Assembly (NCBI RefSeq): GCF_039555335.1
Contig: NC_092646.1
Coordinates: forward strand, 30,519,680-30,583,679
Direction of reading: 5' to 3'
Source: Amphiura filiformis
Lineage: Eukaryota > Echinodermata > Ophiuroidea > Amphilepidida > Amphiuridae
Length of the DNA stretch: 64,000 nucleotides
Positions 48,001 to 54,735 of this stretch are shown piece by piece. Made by a program: the position numbers and the translations under genes. Each line of letters starts with the position of its first letter. The first letter of the stretch is position 1. The notes beneath the pieces were generated by a model. That model saw nothing but the letters and a program-made list of their open reading frames with translations, had not been told where the DNA came from and searched no databases.

Positions 48001-50278
48001 TGTGAAGTTTCATGCTCATTTGTTGTATTATTCACCTGATCTCAACCCTAAACATTTTCTTATATTTATACCATCTGCACTGACTTGCTGCTATACACGC
48101 ACAGGAGCTGTACTTTTAAAATACGCGCCTAATCAATAATGAGTCTTTCACTCCATTGTTTTGGGAAGTACTGTGCTCCCAGTAGCATATGGAGTGACCA
48201 GGCCCTGGAGTGTGATGGTTTTGTAGCACATGACAGTATTCATTCAAGCCTATCAAGGTCTGTTATTAGCCACTTCCTGAATGGCTGGGCATTATCAGCT
48301 ATCAAAGAGATACCTTATGCTGCTGCCAATCACAATAGAGGTTAAACATTTTGTTAAAACCCCAGAAGTGATATCAGGACAAAGCTGTGCATGTTGGTAC
48401 TTGATTGTTTGGATTCCTATGTTGAAAATCCCTTGTAGTACATTAGTATTTTTCTTATGTGTAGTGTATATTGTTGTGGAAAAAAAGTTCACCTGGACTT
48501 TTGATTTTGTGCCACTTTGGCCATTATGGATGATTTTTGGCAAATGTTTTCTAAAAGCATGATTTCAGTGCCTCGGTTTGAAGAAATACTTAATGCTATT
48601 GACTAGTAAAGTGCCATTTCATAAGAAACCCTTTGATACTTTCACAATATGCTTGTTTCATGTTTCCATATATATTAAAATAAAGAAATATAAAAGGTAA
48701 ATATATGCTTATACCAATTTTGCTCACATTGCTATATTTAGACTTTGTCAATTTATTTACGTTCCAATGACCGGTCAGAATGGGAAACTTTGAAAATTCA
48801 TAATTCGAAAAGTTTTTGACCGATTTTGACCATTTAACCACCAAAATACTTCTGTTGATGAGTTCTTTCCAGAAAACAATCTTTTGTAGCAAAAGGGGCA
48901 ACATGAAATTATGATGGTCATCCCTAATATTAGTGACACATGTGCTATATTCCTTCATCAATTCACCATGACGTTACTCACGAAAAACATCATTTTGTGT
49001 CGATTTTTCTCGAGTGATCGCCAGACATCACACAGTCCCCATGTAAATAGGTGATCAACACATGTAGTGCTGGGCTCACATGTTCAAGAACCGGAAGGGT
49101 ATCACCATCAGTTTGCAATGACAAGTCAACCTTTGCAAATCGGGAGATGGATTGATTTGCCCAGCACTGGATTTTCTCAAATCTTTAATCACCGACGCAG
49201 TTGGCAGTTGTCAAAACAACTATGATCAAGGAAGGTTGCAGAATTAAACGGACTCATTATATGGTCGGAATTTGTACTTCAGCGCCTGTGTTTCCGGTTA
49301 AAAGTAAGCATACACTTCAGCTAAGATACGTAAATGTTAGCCAAGCTAAATTGAAGCCAAATGGGACAATCTAAAAAATTGTTTTGATGCGTTTTAAAAC
49401 TGAAGATGCTACGATGACTGACCGTGTTATACCAGCAATCTCTATCTTCTATTCACACAGTAACCATCGTGTCGTCGTGGATAGTAGATAGATTTCTCGA
49501 TCAAGGATAAACTTACTGGGGACCATCATGGACGGTCTTCCGCTACGTGTTTCAGGACTGCTTATTGTCCAACTTATAGTGAAGAGTAGTATTCCGTTAA
49601 AAAAATGTCAGTATGATAACAGTCAATGTCTGTGCTGACGAAACTAAGACTAGTTGGACGGGGACAACTAACTAGACGCGAACTGCGCTTTGCGTGAATG
49701 ATGCATAAATTGTGAATCAGGGGTAGCATTAACCCCCGATTGGGGGTGAATGACCCCCTAAATTTAAAAAATATTAATTTTTCACCCTCCATATATTGGG
49801 AATGTGCAAGCTCGGGGGTGAACTCTGACCCTCTACTTTTGGACCTTACTCCTACCCCTGACTACACTGCCAAATATTTTTTACCCCCGAGATTTAATTT
49901 TCACCCCATGTATTTGGATTTTCTGCAAGCTCGGGAGTGAAAAACACGGGAAAACAACCCCCGACTTTCAGGCCTTAATGCTACCCCTGTTGTGAATTTA
50001 CGCGTACATAAGTTGGAACTTTATTGACTCGCGCAGTAACAAAAACCGAATAATTCCCGCCTATTAAGAGCTGATCAGTATAGTAGATGTTTAATAGTAT
50101 ATAGTCTAAGTACTAGTATCAGTTTGCTATTGCTACATTCTACAACACATGAACATCAACATGTAGATCATTACATTAAAAATATTTGTAAATATGTTTC
50201 CATACCTGTGAATTCATCGGGATAAATTGACTCCAGTGCTGACACTTCATTTTCCTGCTCCTCTTTGTAGTCCGTCAT
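26931..50278 (-). CDS. RWDD1: RWDD1 (RWD domain-containing protein 1), complete seven-exon gene
   Basis: Joined exons 50278-50206, 41721-41647, 36970-36837, 30871-30722, 29602-29479, 29057-28995 and 27010-26931 give 232 codons plus TGA (human family member about 243 aa). Every intron is GT-AG and phases agree (1,1,0,0,1,1). The protein starts MTDYKEEQENEVSALESIYP, like vertebrate RWDD1. An RWD domain covers about residues 5-116, with the YPDEAP signature at 64-69 and EENLGMAMVFALVSALQE near 96-113. A charged helix or coiled coil follows (about 117-147), then GTPVTLDSFLEWKDKFDAE (150-168) and an acidic tail with VDESLFQDMDELD. In the family this protein (DFRP2, yeast Gir2) stabilises the translational GTPase DRG2 and, through RWD, can contact GCN1; it is cytosolic. 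A possible poly(A) signal AATAAA lies at 26701-26696 on the minus strand, but inside a MITE. The introns are crowded with repeats. The identification is secure; expression is not shown. Confidence 0.95.
27123..27750. mobile_element. hAT-like MITE with CAGGGGTGTGAAAT termini (RWDD1 intron 6)
   Basis: CAGGGGTGTGAAAT at the left and ATTTCACACCCCTG at the right, 628 bp. TTGTAG abuts both ends. Subterminal AAAAGCGGAAAATTTACC and CGGATTTCCGCTTTTTAGCG repeats. No transposase frame. Confidence 0.82.
27862..28206 (+). mobile_element. TTAA-ended MITE, copy 2 (RWDD1 intron 6)
   Basis: TTAAAGGGGCACTTCGTGAT to CACGAAATACTCCTTTAA, the reverse-complement relative of 11906-12256. The centre has a palindromic TTCGTTCTGGTGCACCAGAA. 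Confidence 0.82.
28406..28597. mobile_element. TTAA-type palindromic MITE, right-truncated (RWDD1 intron 6)
   Basis: Starts TTAACCCCATGAGAACTACC and ends about GATCGGCAGG; the terminal GTGCTCAGGGGGTTAA of 18222-18445 is missing. 28598-28994 contains a GGGGGGCACTCCCACTTTGG segment related to the MITE at 58627-58980 but no further gene. Confidence 0.75.
28995..29057 (-). CDS. RWDD1: RWDD1 coding exon 6
   Basis: Acceptor ttcctacag. The exon encodes GRELFEKNEDLFTSDIALLE followed by E and one base of a split Ser codon. The donor is GAAGAAA|gtaagt. It matches the family block (L)SGKQLFETDxxLxTSDIxFLE, which links the DFRP region to the acidic tail. Confidence 0.92.
29262..29478. mobile_element. 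MITE abutting the exon 5 splice donor (RWDD1 intron 5)
   Basis: ACATGAGCACTACTGGCCAA...TTGGTTACTCAGATGATTA...CCAATCAGGTGCTCCG is homologous to 9335-9790 without its hAT insertion. Recognisable homology stops about 20 bp from the exon 5 donor. Confidence 0.75.
29479..29602 (-). CDS. RWDD1: RWDD1 coding exon 5
   Basis: Acceptor ctcttcag, then DNILKGTPVTLDSFLEWKDK and FDAERRLINSTKASDQSKKLT. The donor is AACAG|gtaaga. The GTPVTxxxFLxWKxKFDAE block is the most conserved part of the DFRP2/Gir2 C-terminal half and is the region linked to DRG2 binding. Sequence of a dispersed MITE family starts within about 20 bp of the donor. Confidence 0.93.
29751..29920. mobile_element. Palindromic MITE (RWDD1 intron 4)
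   Basis: TATATTGCTGATAGC, GGCAAAAATGATGCATGC and TGGGAATGAAAAGG on the left are mirrored in order on the right (CATTCCCAGCATGCATCACG, GCTATCAGCAATATA). About 170 bp with a short unpaired centre. Confidence 0.85.
30055..30480. mobile_element. Palindromic MITE of the 57931 family, partial (RWDD1 intron 4)
   Basis: GTTCTCGAAGTAAACTTTAT...GGATGAAAAGCCGATGATCA...ACCTTTCATATTGAGGATAT is mirrored through 30240-30340, then continues with TATTTGATATCAGAAGGACA and CAGAATGCAATTTGATATGT. The left outer arm is missing. Confidence 0.8.
30481..30715 (-). mobile_element. MITE with TCTGGTCCA ends, copy 2, next to the exon 4 donor
   Basis: Reverse-complement relative of 26531-26790 (AATAAAATACATAAGAAAAT, CACAAAACTTCAGAACTTTA, GCCTCCTTTGACCTCGATGG). 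Its terminal repeat ends about 8-10 bp from the RWDD1 exon 4 donor. The far end merges with the 30055-30480 element. Confidence 0.75.
30722..30871 (-). CDS. RWDD1: RWDD1 coding exon 4
   Basis: A run of T then cag precedes IEENLGMAMVFALVSALQEH, the last helix of the RWD domain. The exon then runs into a highly charged helical stretch ending KRKKQEEA. The donor is GAAGCG|gtaag, both phases are 0 and the length is 150 bp. An open frame extends upstream across the acceptor to 30976, but that part is intronic. Confidence 0.94.
31395..31465 (+). ncRNA. tRNA-like / SINE sequence (box B GTTCGAATC), tentative
   Basis: TGTGAGTTCGAATCCCATGC has a good T-arm-like segment (TTCGAAT loop, 4 of 5 stem pairs) and a weak A-box-like GTGAGGCTGTCC 30 bp upstream. 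No matching 5' acceptor strand. Probably tRNA-derived SINE rather than a working tRNA. Confidence 0.3.
31703..31824. mobile_element. Short MITE related to 10289-10480 (RWDD1 intron 3)
   Basis: TATACCATTTTTCACCCTG / CAGGGTGAAAATTGGTATA ends, 122 bp, with GACGTCGCTGCCACATCAGG shared with the 10289 element. 31825-32228 shows no recognised feature. Confidence 0.78.
32426..34835 (+). mobile_element. DD41D-type Tc1/mariner transposon, 2.4 kb, TIRs about 210 bp
   Basis: CAGGGTGGGCCATTAAAAAG starts the left TIR and CTTTTTAATGGCCCACCCTG ends the right one; homology runs inward about 210 bp (AAATAAGTTGAACATATTTG, ATTAACATCCATGGTCTAAT). TA flanks each side (32424-32425, 34836-34837), the signature target duplication of Tc1/mariner. 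The broken transposase lies at 32942-34028. It occupies RWDD1 intron 3, opposite to the gene's direction. Confidence 0.92.
32942..34028 (+). pseudogene. Mariner-type transposase, frameshifted
   Basis: N-terminal frame MRQFTKEEQIFIGEEISRTG with helix-turn-helix-like LPSRRHIYNIKQKFHLHGTV and SGRPRTGR runs to 33211 and stops. Other frames then give FVDEANFQMDG (first catalytic Asp), VSVLAAVTGNNRLIGPIFVD, and WFFQDGAPAQ ... EWPPRSPDLTPLDFWLWG (second and third Asp). 41 residues lie between the Asp of QDGAPA and the Asp of PLDFW, hence DD41D. At least two frameshifts or stops (about 33211-33400, 33510, 33660) mean this copy cannot make an intact enzyme. Confidence 0.85.
35015..35395 (+). repeat. 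GCGAGCGAT / GCGAGTGATT motif cluster (RWDD1 intron 3)
   Basis: AGCGAGCGATCGCTCTCGCT opens the stretch; related GCGAGCGATT, TCGCTCGC, AGCGAGTGATTCGA and GCGAGTGATTGACCACTCGC recur to 35386. Inverted copies at both ends suggest a MITE. Confidence 0.55.
35551..35876. mobile_element. TA-flanked MITE CCGTATTTCCT (RWDD1 intron 3)
   Basis: CCGTATTTCCTAGAATAGTC at the left and GACTATTCGAGGAAATACGG at the right; TA on both sides; GGGCGTTTNATTT subterminal in inverted orientation. 326 bp, a Tc1/mariner-type MITE. 35877-36424 otherwise shows nothing clear. Confidence 0.88.
36425..36803. mobile_element. Palindromic MITE beside the exon 3 donor (RWDD1 intron 3)
   Basis: AAGGTGGTACTGCACTCTTT / TTGATAAATTTGTGAAG-type ends, and internal ATGTATATTATAGGGGCAAG mirrored by CTTGCCCCTATAATTAATAT. 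379 bp. A truncated relative lies at 46064-46175 (TATGTATATTATAGGGGCAA). Its end is 33 bp from the exon 3 donor. Confidence 0.82.
36837..36970 (-). CDS. RWDD1: RWDD1 coding exon 3
   Basis: Acceptor cccattttag, then codons for TLHVTLQFTYTDTYPDEAP, the YPxxxP signature of the RWD domain, and on to QLLQEQ. The donor is GAACAA|gtatgt. The phase fits exon 2 (split Asp codon) and exon 4. Two decayed partial copies of this exon lie upstream at 37604-37672 and 37790-37862. A MITE ends about 33 bp beyond the donor. Confidence 0.94.
37090..37600. mobile_element. One or two MITEs with GATGAGTTGACnTC ends (RWDD1 intron 2)
   Basis: GATGAGTTGACCTCAATG at 37095, GACGTCAGAAGTCAACTCATC at 37265-37286 and GACATCAGAAGTCAACTCATC at 37570-37591 are inverted and direct copies of the same end. 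Together they interrupt the duplicated exon 3 block. Confidence 0.6.
37604..37672 (-). pseudogene. Decayed partial copy of RWDD1 exon 3 (copy 1)
   Basis: On the minus strand it reads LLATLQFTYTETY, against VTLQFTYTDTYPDEAP in the true exon 3. It is preceded by a similar cttcccattatag acceptor-like sequence. The upstream flank up to about 37800 also matches the flank of exon 3 (the tactagaat...ctggtacattt stretch), so a block with exon 3 was tandemly duplicated and then broken; the 3' part runs into MITE sequence. Confidence 0.75.
37790..37862 (-). pseudogene. Decayed partial copy of RWDD1 exon 3 (copy 2)
   Basis: On the minus strand it reads LLVSLQFTYIDTYDDVPVYK, close to VTLQFTYTDTYPDEAPVYE of exon 3 but lacking the Pro of YPDE and without a clear donor. 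It sits between copy 1 and the minisatellite. It is unlikely to be used; with copy 1 it shows serial duplication of RWD-coding DNA in this intron. Confidence 0.7.
37900..41695 (-). repeat. Minisatellite of about 161 bp copying RWDD1 exon 2 end plus its splice donor, 24 donors
   Basis: On the minus strand each unit reads: 49 bp of exon 2 (TTTGAAATC...GATGAACAAG), the donor gtgagt, then about 110 bp of intron ending tgtctcag before the next TTTGAAATC. I count 24 CAAG|gtgagt-type junctions, at plus-strand positions about 37951, 38112, 38273 and so on to 41643; the last is the true exon 2. Spacing is 161 bp in most units and 159 bp in several. Every unit keeps the GT donor; exon-part changes are few and concentrate on the GEEDE/GDEDE/GDGDE codons. 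Each unit also has a C/T-rich tract (CTCCCTTTCCTCCCC) followed by cag. The array lies wholly in RWDD1 intron 2. Confidence 0.95.
41647..41721 (-). CDS. RWDD1: RWDD1 coding exon 2 (source of the 161-bp minisatellite)
   Basis: A strong acceptor (pyrimidine tract then ctctcag at 41722-41728) opens an exon encoding LSTNPYHKFEITVSSESTG then EEDEQ. It closes with the donor AACAAG|gtgagt. The last 49 bp, from the TTT at 41695, recur 23 more times downstream in intron 2 together with the donor. The upstream part (STNPYHK) is unique, which marks this as the authentic copy. Confidence 0.93.
42240..42430 (-). mobile_element. Unoccupied relative of the 32229 host MITE
   Basis: Reverse complement matches 32275-32424 plus 34838-34880 (GGAGAGCATTnA, AACAGCTCTTCTGGANCCTT, TTACAATAGAATGTAA, AAATCACTCTCCTATATCAG) with no transposon at the corresponding point. 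41722-42239 upstream has no recognised feature. Confidence 0.75.
42520..42943. mobile_element. MITE with GCTATAATTAAAGAC termini (RWDD1 intron 1)
   Basis: GCTATAATTAAAGACAAAGA...ATTTATCGCGTCTGACGTCA is mirrored by TGACATCAGACGCGATAAAT...GTCTTTAATTATAGC; arms about 60 bp. The arms contain TGACGTCA (CRE-like). Confidence 0.88.
43758..44806. mobile_element. Foldback element, arms of tandem AAGGTTCGCTATCTCTAA units
   Basis: The left arm (about 43764-44234) is a run of AAGGTTCGCTATCTCTAA and AAGGTCCGCTATCACTAATT units, the longer separated by TTTTAAAT. The right arm (44239-44800) is the reverse complement, TTAGAGATAGCGAACCTT / ATTAGTGATAGCGAACC. The arms meet at 44229-44240 with almost no loop. 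Long inverted repeats made of short tandem units are the hallmark of foldback transposons such as sea urchin TU elements; relation to those is not shown. No coding capacity. Confidence 0.9.
44878..45155. mobile_element. GC-richer MITE with GTACCACCAGTCAAAGTC ends (RWDD1 intron 1)
   Basis: CAGAGAAAGTACCACCAGTC...AAAGTC and GACTTTGACTGGTGGTACGC...CTCTG form TIRs; inner GAGGGCCGATTGTTC / GAACAATCGGCCCTC also pair. 278 bp. The overlapping plus and minus frames are not genes. Confidence 0.8.
46830..46962. mobile_element. Short MITE AGTGCTGGGC, copy 1 (RWDD1 intron 1)
   Basis: TATAGTGCTGGGCTCACATG to TTCGCCCAGCGCTCAGATTT, with ACCGGAAGGGTATCGTCC inside. Same orientation as 49055-49178. About 130 bp. 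Confidence 0.75.
49055..49178. mobile_element. Short MITE AGTGCTGGGC, copy 2 (RWDD1 intron 1)
   Basis: TGTAGTGCTGGGCTCACATG to TTTGCCCAGCACTGGATTTT, with ACCGGAAGGGTATCACCATC inside. Ends AGTGCTGGGC / GCCCAGCACT are perfect TIRs. Confidence 0.78.
49718..49989. mobile_element. hAT-like MITE, exact 8-bp TSD TTGTGAAT (RWDD1 intron 1)
   Basis: CAGGGGTAGCATTAA at the left, TTAATGCTACCCCTG at the right, TTGTGAAT on both sides (49710-49717, 49990-49997). 272 bp of ACCCCCGANT-type subrepeats. Confidence 0.93.
50206..50278 (-). CDS. RWDD1: RWDD1 coding exon 1
   Basis: Begins at ATG 50278-50276 and encodes MTDYKEEQENEVSALESIYP followed by DEFT, then one base of a split Val codon. The donor is CACAG|gtatgg. 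This ATG is chosen because the family protein starts with MTDY. The exon covers the first helix of the RWD fold. No TATA box or clear core promoter is visible just upstream. Confidence 0.93.
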
Positions 50279-51462
50279 TGAACCTCGACTGATAAATAAA
50301 GTAAATTTACGTTAGCAAAATGCATGCAATTTCAGCATGTTCTCTTCTTCCCAAGTTGCCCTTTTGACCTTTTTGCTTCAATCTAGAAACAAAAACTTCC
50401 CTAATTTTATTGTCGAAAACTTATCTGACTCTTAAGATCCCATTAGTTTCAATTTTGCATCAGTAATTATAGTCTTATGCATAAATGTGTGAATTTTGAC
50501 ATTTTTAATAATTTAATGGGTCAGTTTGGTAGTTTAAAAAGAAGTTTTAGGATTGTATTTAAACAACGCTTAATTGAGGTGACGGGTTCCGTTTACTACA
50601 GACTCAGGACGCACTACACTAAAACACTACAATACCGCTTTTTGGTTTTAATCATTTTGAGAAATCCAGACAAAAAATTTCAAGCAAAAAATTATTGACA
50701 ACATTTCGTTTTTAAAATTTGGTACTAAATAAATTGTGGTAGTGTACCCGGGGTGCCTTTTACAGCTGAAGTTGTGTAAAAATTTCCTAAGGATAAATCA
50801 TTAAAATTCTCATTAGGTATAGGGGGTACGGGAGGGGGTATAACCTGAAATTTGATGATTTTTATGATACACGGATGAGCAAATCACTGAATGGGCCTTA
50901 AACCCTATTGAAAACCAATCTATAATAATCTTATAACTTTTTTTTTTTATCTGCACTGATTTTAAGTTCGATATAGGGGCCTATGTGGTTTGAGCCCCAA
51001 CACAAAAGTTGGTAACCATGCGTGTTACCAAAAAAGTATTGCAGAAAAGGGGTGTTCAGTTTTTTTACCATTAGCGATATTAAACCGTGAAATCAGCTAA
51101 ATAGGGGGTATCTAATTCGCACTGTCCACGAAATCAAAAGGAGTACTTTGGGTAAATCCGGTATTGAGTGTCATTGAAAAGGGGTGTTTGAAATTCTACA
51201 TTGTAAACTGTTAAAAAGGGGGTGTTTTTTGCCAAATTTTGTCCTCGATTCAGTGCATGAAAAAAAGGGGGGTAAATTTGATGAAAAATCATTGCAAACA
51301 GGGTCTTTGAAAGAAGATTTGGTAACAGGCAAATTTTTGTGTTGAGTGGTGGGGGAGGTGGGATTTGAGTCATAATTTAATATGTTACCATATAGAGAGA
51401 GTCTAAATATTTAAAAGATAAATAAATAATAAAAATAGGGGAAATGTGGTCTTTTAATCTGT
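50279..51462. other. RWDD1 upstream region and degenerate repeats
   Basis: Immediate 5' flank of RWDD1 (possible 5'UTR and promoter, no TATA or CpG island visible). 50990-51380 holds degenerate AAAAGGGGTGTTNNG / TTTGTGTTGAGTGG phrases of the G-rich repeat type. No gene. Confidence 0.5.
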
Positions 51463-52015
51463 CCAACATTAATGTTTTGGGGACCGTTCACAAACACTTG
51501 TTAGGGGTGATGATGCAAAAGGGGGGCCTTAACAGTTTTGACCCTTCAAAGGGGGGGGGGCTCTGAAAAATTGACCACAAATTTTCACGGGAAAATTGAG
51601 TTTATAATATGCTTTTCTATGGGGTTGACCCATAATTTTCATGTCAAAAAAAAAACAAACTGAGGGGAGGGGGCTGAAAATTTTCAGATTTGAAAAGGGG
51701 ATCCAAAATATTTTCACGATGAAATATTTTTTGCATCAGGCCCCCCTAACAAGTGTCTGTGAACGGTCCCTTGGTTCCCTCTTCCTGAATTTCCGGGATT
51801 TGTCAGGTTTTTTTTATTCAAAATTTGGAATAGTTTAGGAAAACTTTTTGCATATAGGGCCTAAATAAATTTATTTAAAATATTAGAGAACATGGATCAT
51901 GACTTTTTGTGGTAGGGCTTTACCGCTCGGCCATCGAAAAAAAAAATTAAAAAAAAAAAAGGCCACCTTCTTTCCTTGAGCACTCAGGGAACCAAAACAT
52001 TAATTTTTATGGCCT
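51463..52015. mobile_element. MITE (ACATTAATGTTTTGGTTCCCT family) split by a nested MITE
   Basis: Left ACATTAATGTTTTGG and, after the insertion, TTCCCTCTTCCTGAATTTC; right mirror CAGGGAACCAAAACATTAAT at 51988-52007. The insertion is 51480-51770. Related to 52482-52866 (TTTGGTTCTCG, GGGATTTGTCAG). Confidence 0.72.
51480..51770. mobile_element. Nested MITE with GGGACCGTTCACAAACACTT ends
   Basis: GGGACCGTTCACAAACACTT then GTTAGGGG is mirrored by CCCCCCTAACAAGTGTCTGT then GAACGGTCCC. 291 bp, with ATTTTCACGNGAAA-type inner arms. It interrupts the element at 51463-52015. Confidence 0.85.
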
Positions 52016-52199
52016 AAACACAAATTTTGATCTAAAAATCACTATGGTGTTTTTTTTTGTGTCTTCTTTTTTGTCTTTGCCGGACTGAACCCGGTCGGAA
52101 GCTACCGGTATACCGAGTGCATGAATGAATGAATGAATGAATTGTAAATGAATGGATGAATAAAACCAACAAACTTGTGACTCTATAAAGGGATGCACC

Positions 52200-52450
52200 A
52201 TTTGACTTTCGAGGGGGGCTGGGAATTGGGGTTGGGACAGGCCCGTTACCAGGGGGACTTGGTGGGGCGGACGTCCCCCATCCCAAAATGCCCCAAAATT
52301 CCCCTTTTTTGACCCAAAAATTCCCATTTGCGAGCGAAAAAATAGGGGTCCACTTTTTCAAATTCCGCTCCCCCCCCCCCAGTCCAAAAAGGTCCAAATT
52401 TTGAAAAAAAAAGGTCCACTTTTTCCAAATATACCCCGCCAATAAACGCA
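52200..52450. repeat. GGTCCACTTTTTC repeat fragment
   Basis: Shares GGTCCACTTTTTCAAATTCC, a long C run and AAAAGGTCCAAATTTTG with 3230-3576 and 9439-9665, so it is a diverged fragment of that hAT-MITE family. A short (GAAT)n lies at 52119-52140. Confidence 0.5.
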
Positions 52451-52481
52451 GCAAGATTTTTGCACTAGATATTCATAAGGC

Positions 52482-52866
52482 CGTGTAAAATTAATATTTT
52501 GGTTCTCGTCCCCTCCCTCCTCAATTTCTGGGATTTGTCAGATTTTTTTTTTTTTTTAGATTTTTCAATTTTTTTAGACTTTGGAATGATTTATGAAATC
52601 TTCATACATATAAATAAGTTTATTAGAGAACAAGCATCACTTCCAAGTCTTTTTTTTTTTTTTTAGGGGGTTAATCCCTCAGAATCTCACATTTGAAAAA
52701 AAAAAAAAGGGCCTCATCGTTTCCTCGAGCACTGTTGAAAAAGACCGAAAACTACTGACAATGCTAATTTTACATTGAAAAAAAACAAAACAAAAAAACA
52801 CCTCCCTCCCTCATCAATTCATGAAAATCCTCTGGACGAGAACCAAAACATTAATTTTATACGGCC
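52482..52866. mobile_element. MITE with TATTTTGGTTCTCGTCC ends
   Basis: AAATTAATATTTTGGTTCTC then GTCC, mirrored by GGACGAGAACCAAAACATTA then ATTTT. Interior of A and T runs. 385 bp. GGCC ends link it to 8690-9073 and 51463-52015. Confidence 0.78.
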
Positions 52867-54313
52867 TAATGTCCATTTTTGACAAATTTTCATGCATTTA
52901 TTATAGCCACAGCCAGGGTCTGATTATAGCGATGGGAGGGTTTTTTTTTTGGGGGGTCATGTAGTGGGGAATGATTTTTTTTTTCAAAACTTACAGCCCC
53001 ACCCACCCTGGGAGCACACTCAAATGGTGCGGCTGTGTGTAAATTTGGGTTGTTCGTCCTTTTTCTTGTTTTGTGATTGGTCAACAAAAAAAAGGTTGCG
53101 TAGGTGTAATACGTGCTGTGTATAGTCAGCTTCCCAATCATTTGATTGTTGACATTTACGTAATACTGTGAATTATATTGAATTTATCAAGGTCAAAAGA
53201 TTCTTATGACTGTGATGTCATTCAGCCATTTGTTGTGATATTGAACCACATGATCAGGTTAGTAAACATTCTCGTACTTCCATGGCAAAAGTAAACCCAG
53301 TCATGGTCATGCCAGTGGAGTAAAAAAACCAACAATCTCGGAATAAAAACATAAATTAAAACCATGTCCATGAAAAACTGAGTGAGATTTACAATTGATT
53401 CATATCATGTACATCATCATCATGAACATGGAAGCTTAAGTTATGCTTGGACTCGGGCTGTGCACATGCATATCTTCGCAACATAATGATAATAGTCATG
53501 CTGGTATTGATCAATCATGGAAATACTATAGTATTTACATGTGTCAATTAAACAACCGTGCGTGGGTGTGTGATGTTGTATGCACCATCCCTGGTCAAAT
53601 AAACATGTGACCTATTTCATTGTCAATTACAATTTACATCATGGGATGAATATTTCTCATCATGCAGTGATTGAATACATCCTGGAAATTTCCATGAATG
53701 AATGGTTGCATCCCAGAGTACTTTGTGAATCCTTCGATAGTTACTGCAACATTGACTGTTGCATGTACATGTACATAAAATACCCATTTTTGCAGTGCAG
53801 TGCACATCAGCTTCAATCAAGAGCAGGCACAAATATTATTATTCATGTTGAATCAAAATCATTATATTGAATGTGAGTTTTGAGTACGTACCGTACTCGA
53901 GTGCTACATGTATCTGTACAACTTTTTGATTTATTTACTCGAAGTTGAACCTGAAGCTAAGTAATTTTTTTGAAGTTGACACATTTATCATTTGATTTTG
54001 TTTCAGGTTTAATTGAAAGTCTAAAGTCTATGCAGCATGTGATACTGACACAGACTTTGTGTGTGCACACGATACATAAAGATTAGCTTGGCGTATAAAA
54101 AGAAAGGAACCTTTAAAATAGACATCAGCAGCAAGCAGAAAGAAGATAAATCTTGGAAATAAATACGACCAGCAGATGATGTGCATTACATTGTACACCG
54201 TACCTACAATTTGAACAGAGGTCAGAACATGTCTACTTAGCCAGACATCGACAAGGCTTACATGTAAATTATAAATTTTGTGCAAACATTAAAAATTGAA
54301 AGAACTTGTAGAA
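52867..54313. other. Intergenic DNA between RWDD1 and the ABCA-like exon
   Basis: No recognisable gene or clean repeat. 53880-54313 is the immediate upstream region of the ABCA-like ATG and would hold its 5'UTR or promoter if that exon is real; no TATA box stands out. Confidence 0.5.
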
Positions 54314-54397
54314 ATGGCCACTTTGAAGAAGCAAATTTACTACCTGATTTACAGGAATATCCTGATAAAAAAGAGGAATAAGAACCAGACTTTTCAG
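54314..54397 (+). CDS. First coding exon of an ABCA-like ABC transporter (partial)
   Basis: An ATG opens 28 codons beginning MATLKKQIYYLIYRNILIKK and continuing RNKNQTFQ, then a donor CAG|gttagt in phase 0. ABCA-subfamily transporters start with a short cytoplasmic segment of this type (hydrophobic LLxKN, then basic LKxRxKxxxxQ) just before the first membrane helix, and ABCA5-type genes are thought to break at a Gln/Glu junction there. No second exon (expected to begin Glu-Ile/Leu plus a hydrophobic helix) was seen between 54398 and 64000, so the rest would lie beyond the window. It is divergently oriented to RWDD1, about 4 kb away. The match is short; a chance frame remains possible. Confidence 0.5.
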
Positions 54398-54532
54398 GTT
54401 AGTACAATTGTTTTCAACTATAATTTTGTGTGTGTGTGGTTTTTTTTTTTTAATAATTGATGTACATATGTACTGTTGCTATTTTCGGACGAAGGTGTAT
54501 GTGCCGAGAGTCATGTCAAATGTGTGCGCATA

Positions 54533-54735
54533 CCAGGGGTAGCGCTAGAACTAAACACTCCAGTGTCTGCAGGGACCCCGAACTTGCAGAAAATTAAAAA
54601 GTGCAAGGTCCAGACTAGAGTTTGGTGAGTCCAATAGCGCTAGATTGAAAAAACTGGGGGTCCACAGGGACCCAGTGAACTTGAAGAAAATTTAAAAACA
54701 GGGGGGTCTGAACTCTATTTTGGTGGGTACGGGAC
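54533..54735 (+). repeat. Two tandem copies of an approximately 110-bp repeat
   Basis: GCAGGGACCCCGAACTTGCA and CACAGGGACCCAGTGAACTT start comparable units, each followed by GAAAATTNAAAA and CTGAACTCTATTTTGGTG-like text. It opens with CAGGGGTAGCGCTA, like the hAT-MITE end at 49718. 54736-55980 has no recognised feature apart from recurring GGTAACGTATC phrases. Confidence 0.5.

Larger units (their letters stand above)
41722..50205 (-). other. RWDD1 intron 1: repeat-filled, no further exon seen
   Basis: The 8.5-kb intron holds a MITE (42520-42943), the foldback element (43758-44806), a GC-richer MITE (44878-45155), a truncated MITE copy (about 46064-46175), two short related MITEs (46830-46962, 49055-49178) and an hAT MITE (49718-49989). 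Stretches 42944-43757, 45156-46063, 46963-49054 and 49179-49709 showed no gene, RNA or clear repeat structure to me. Confidence 0.6.
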
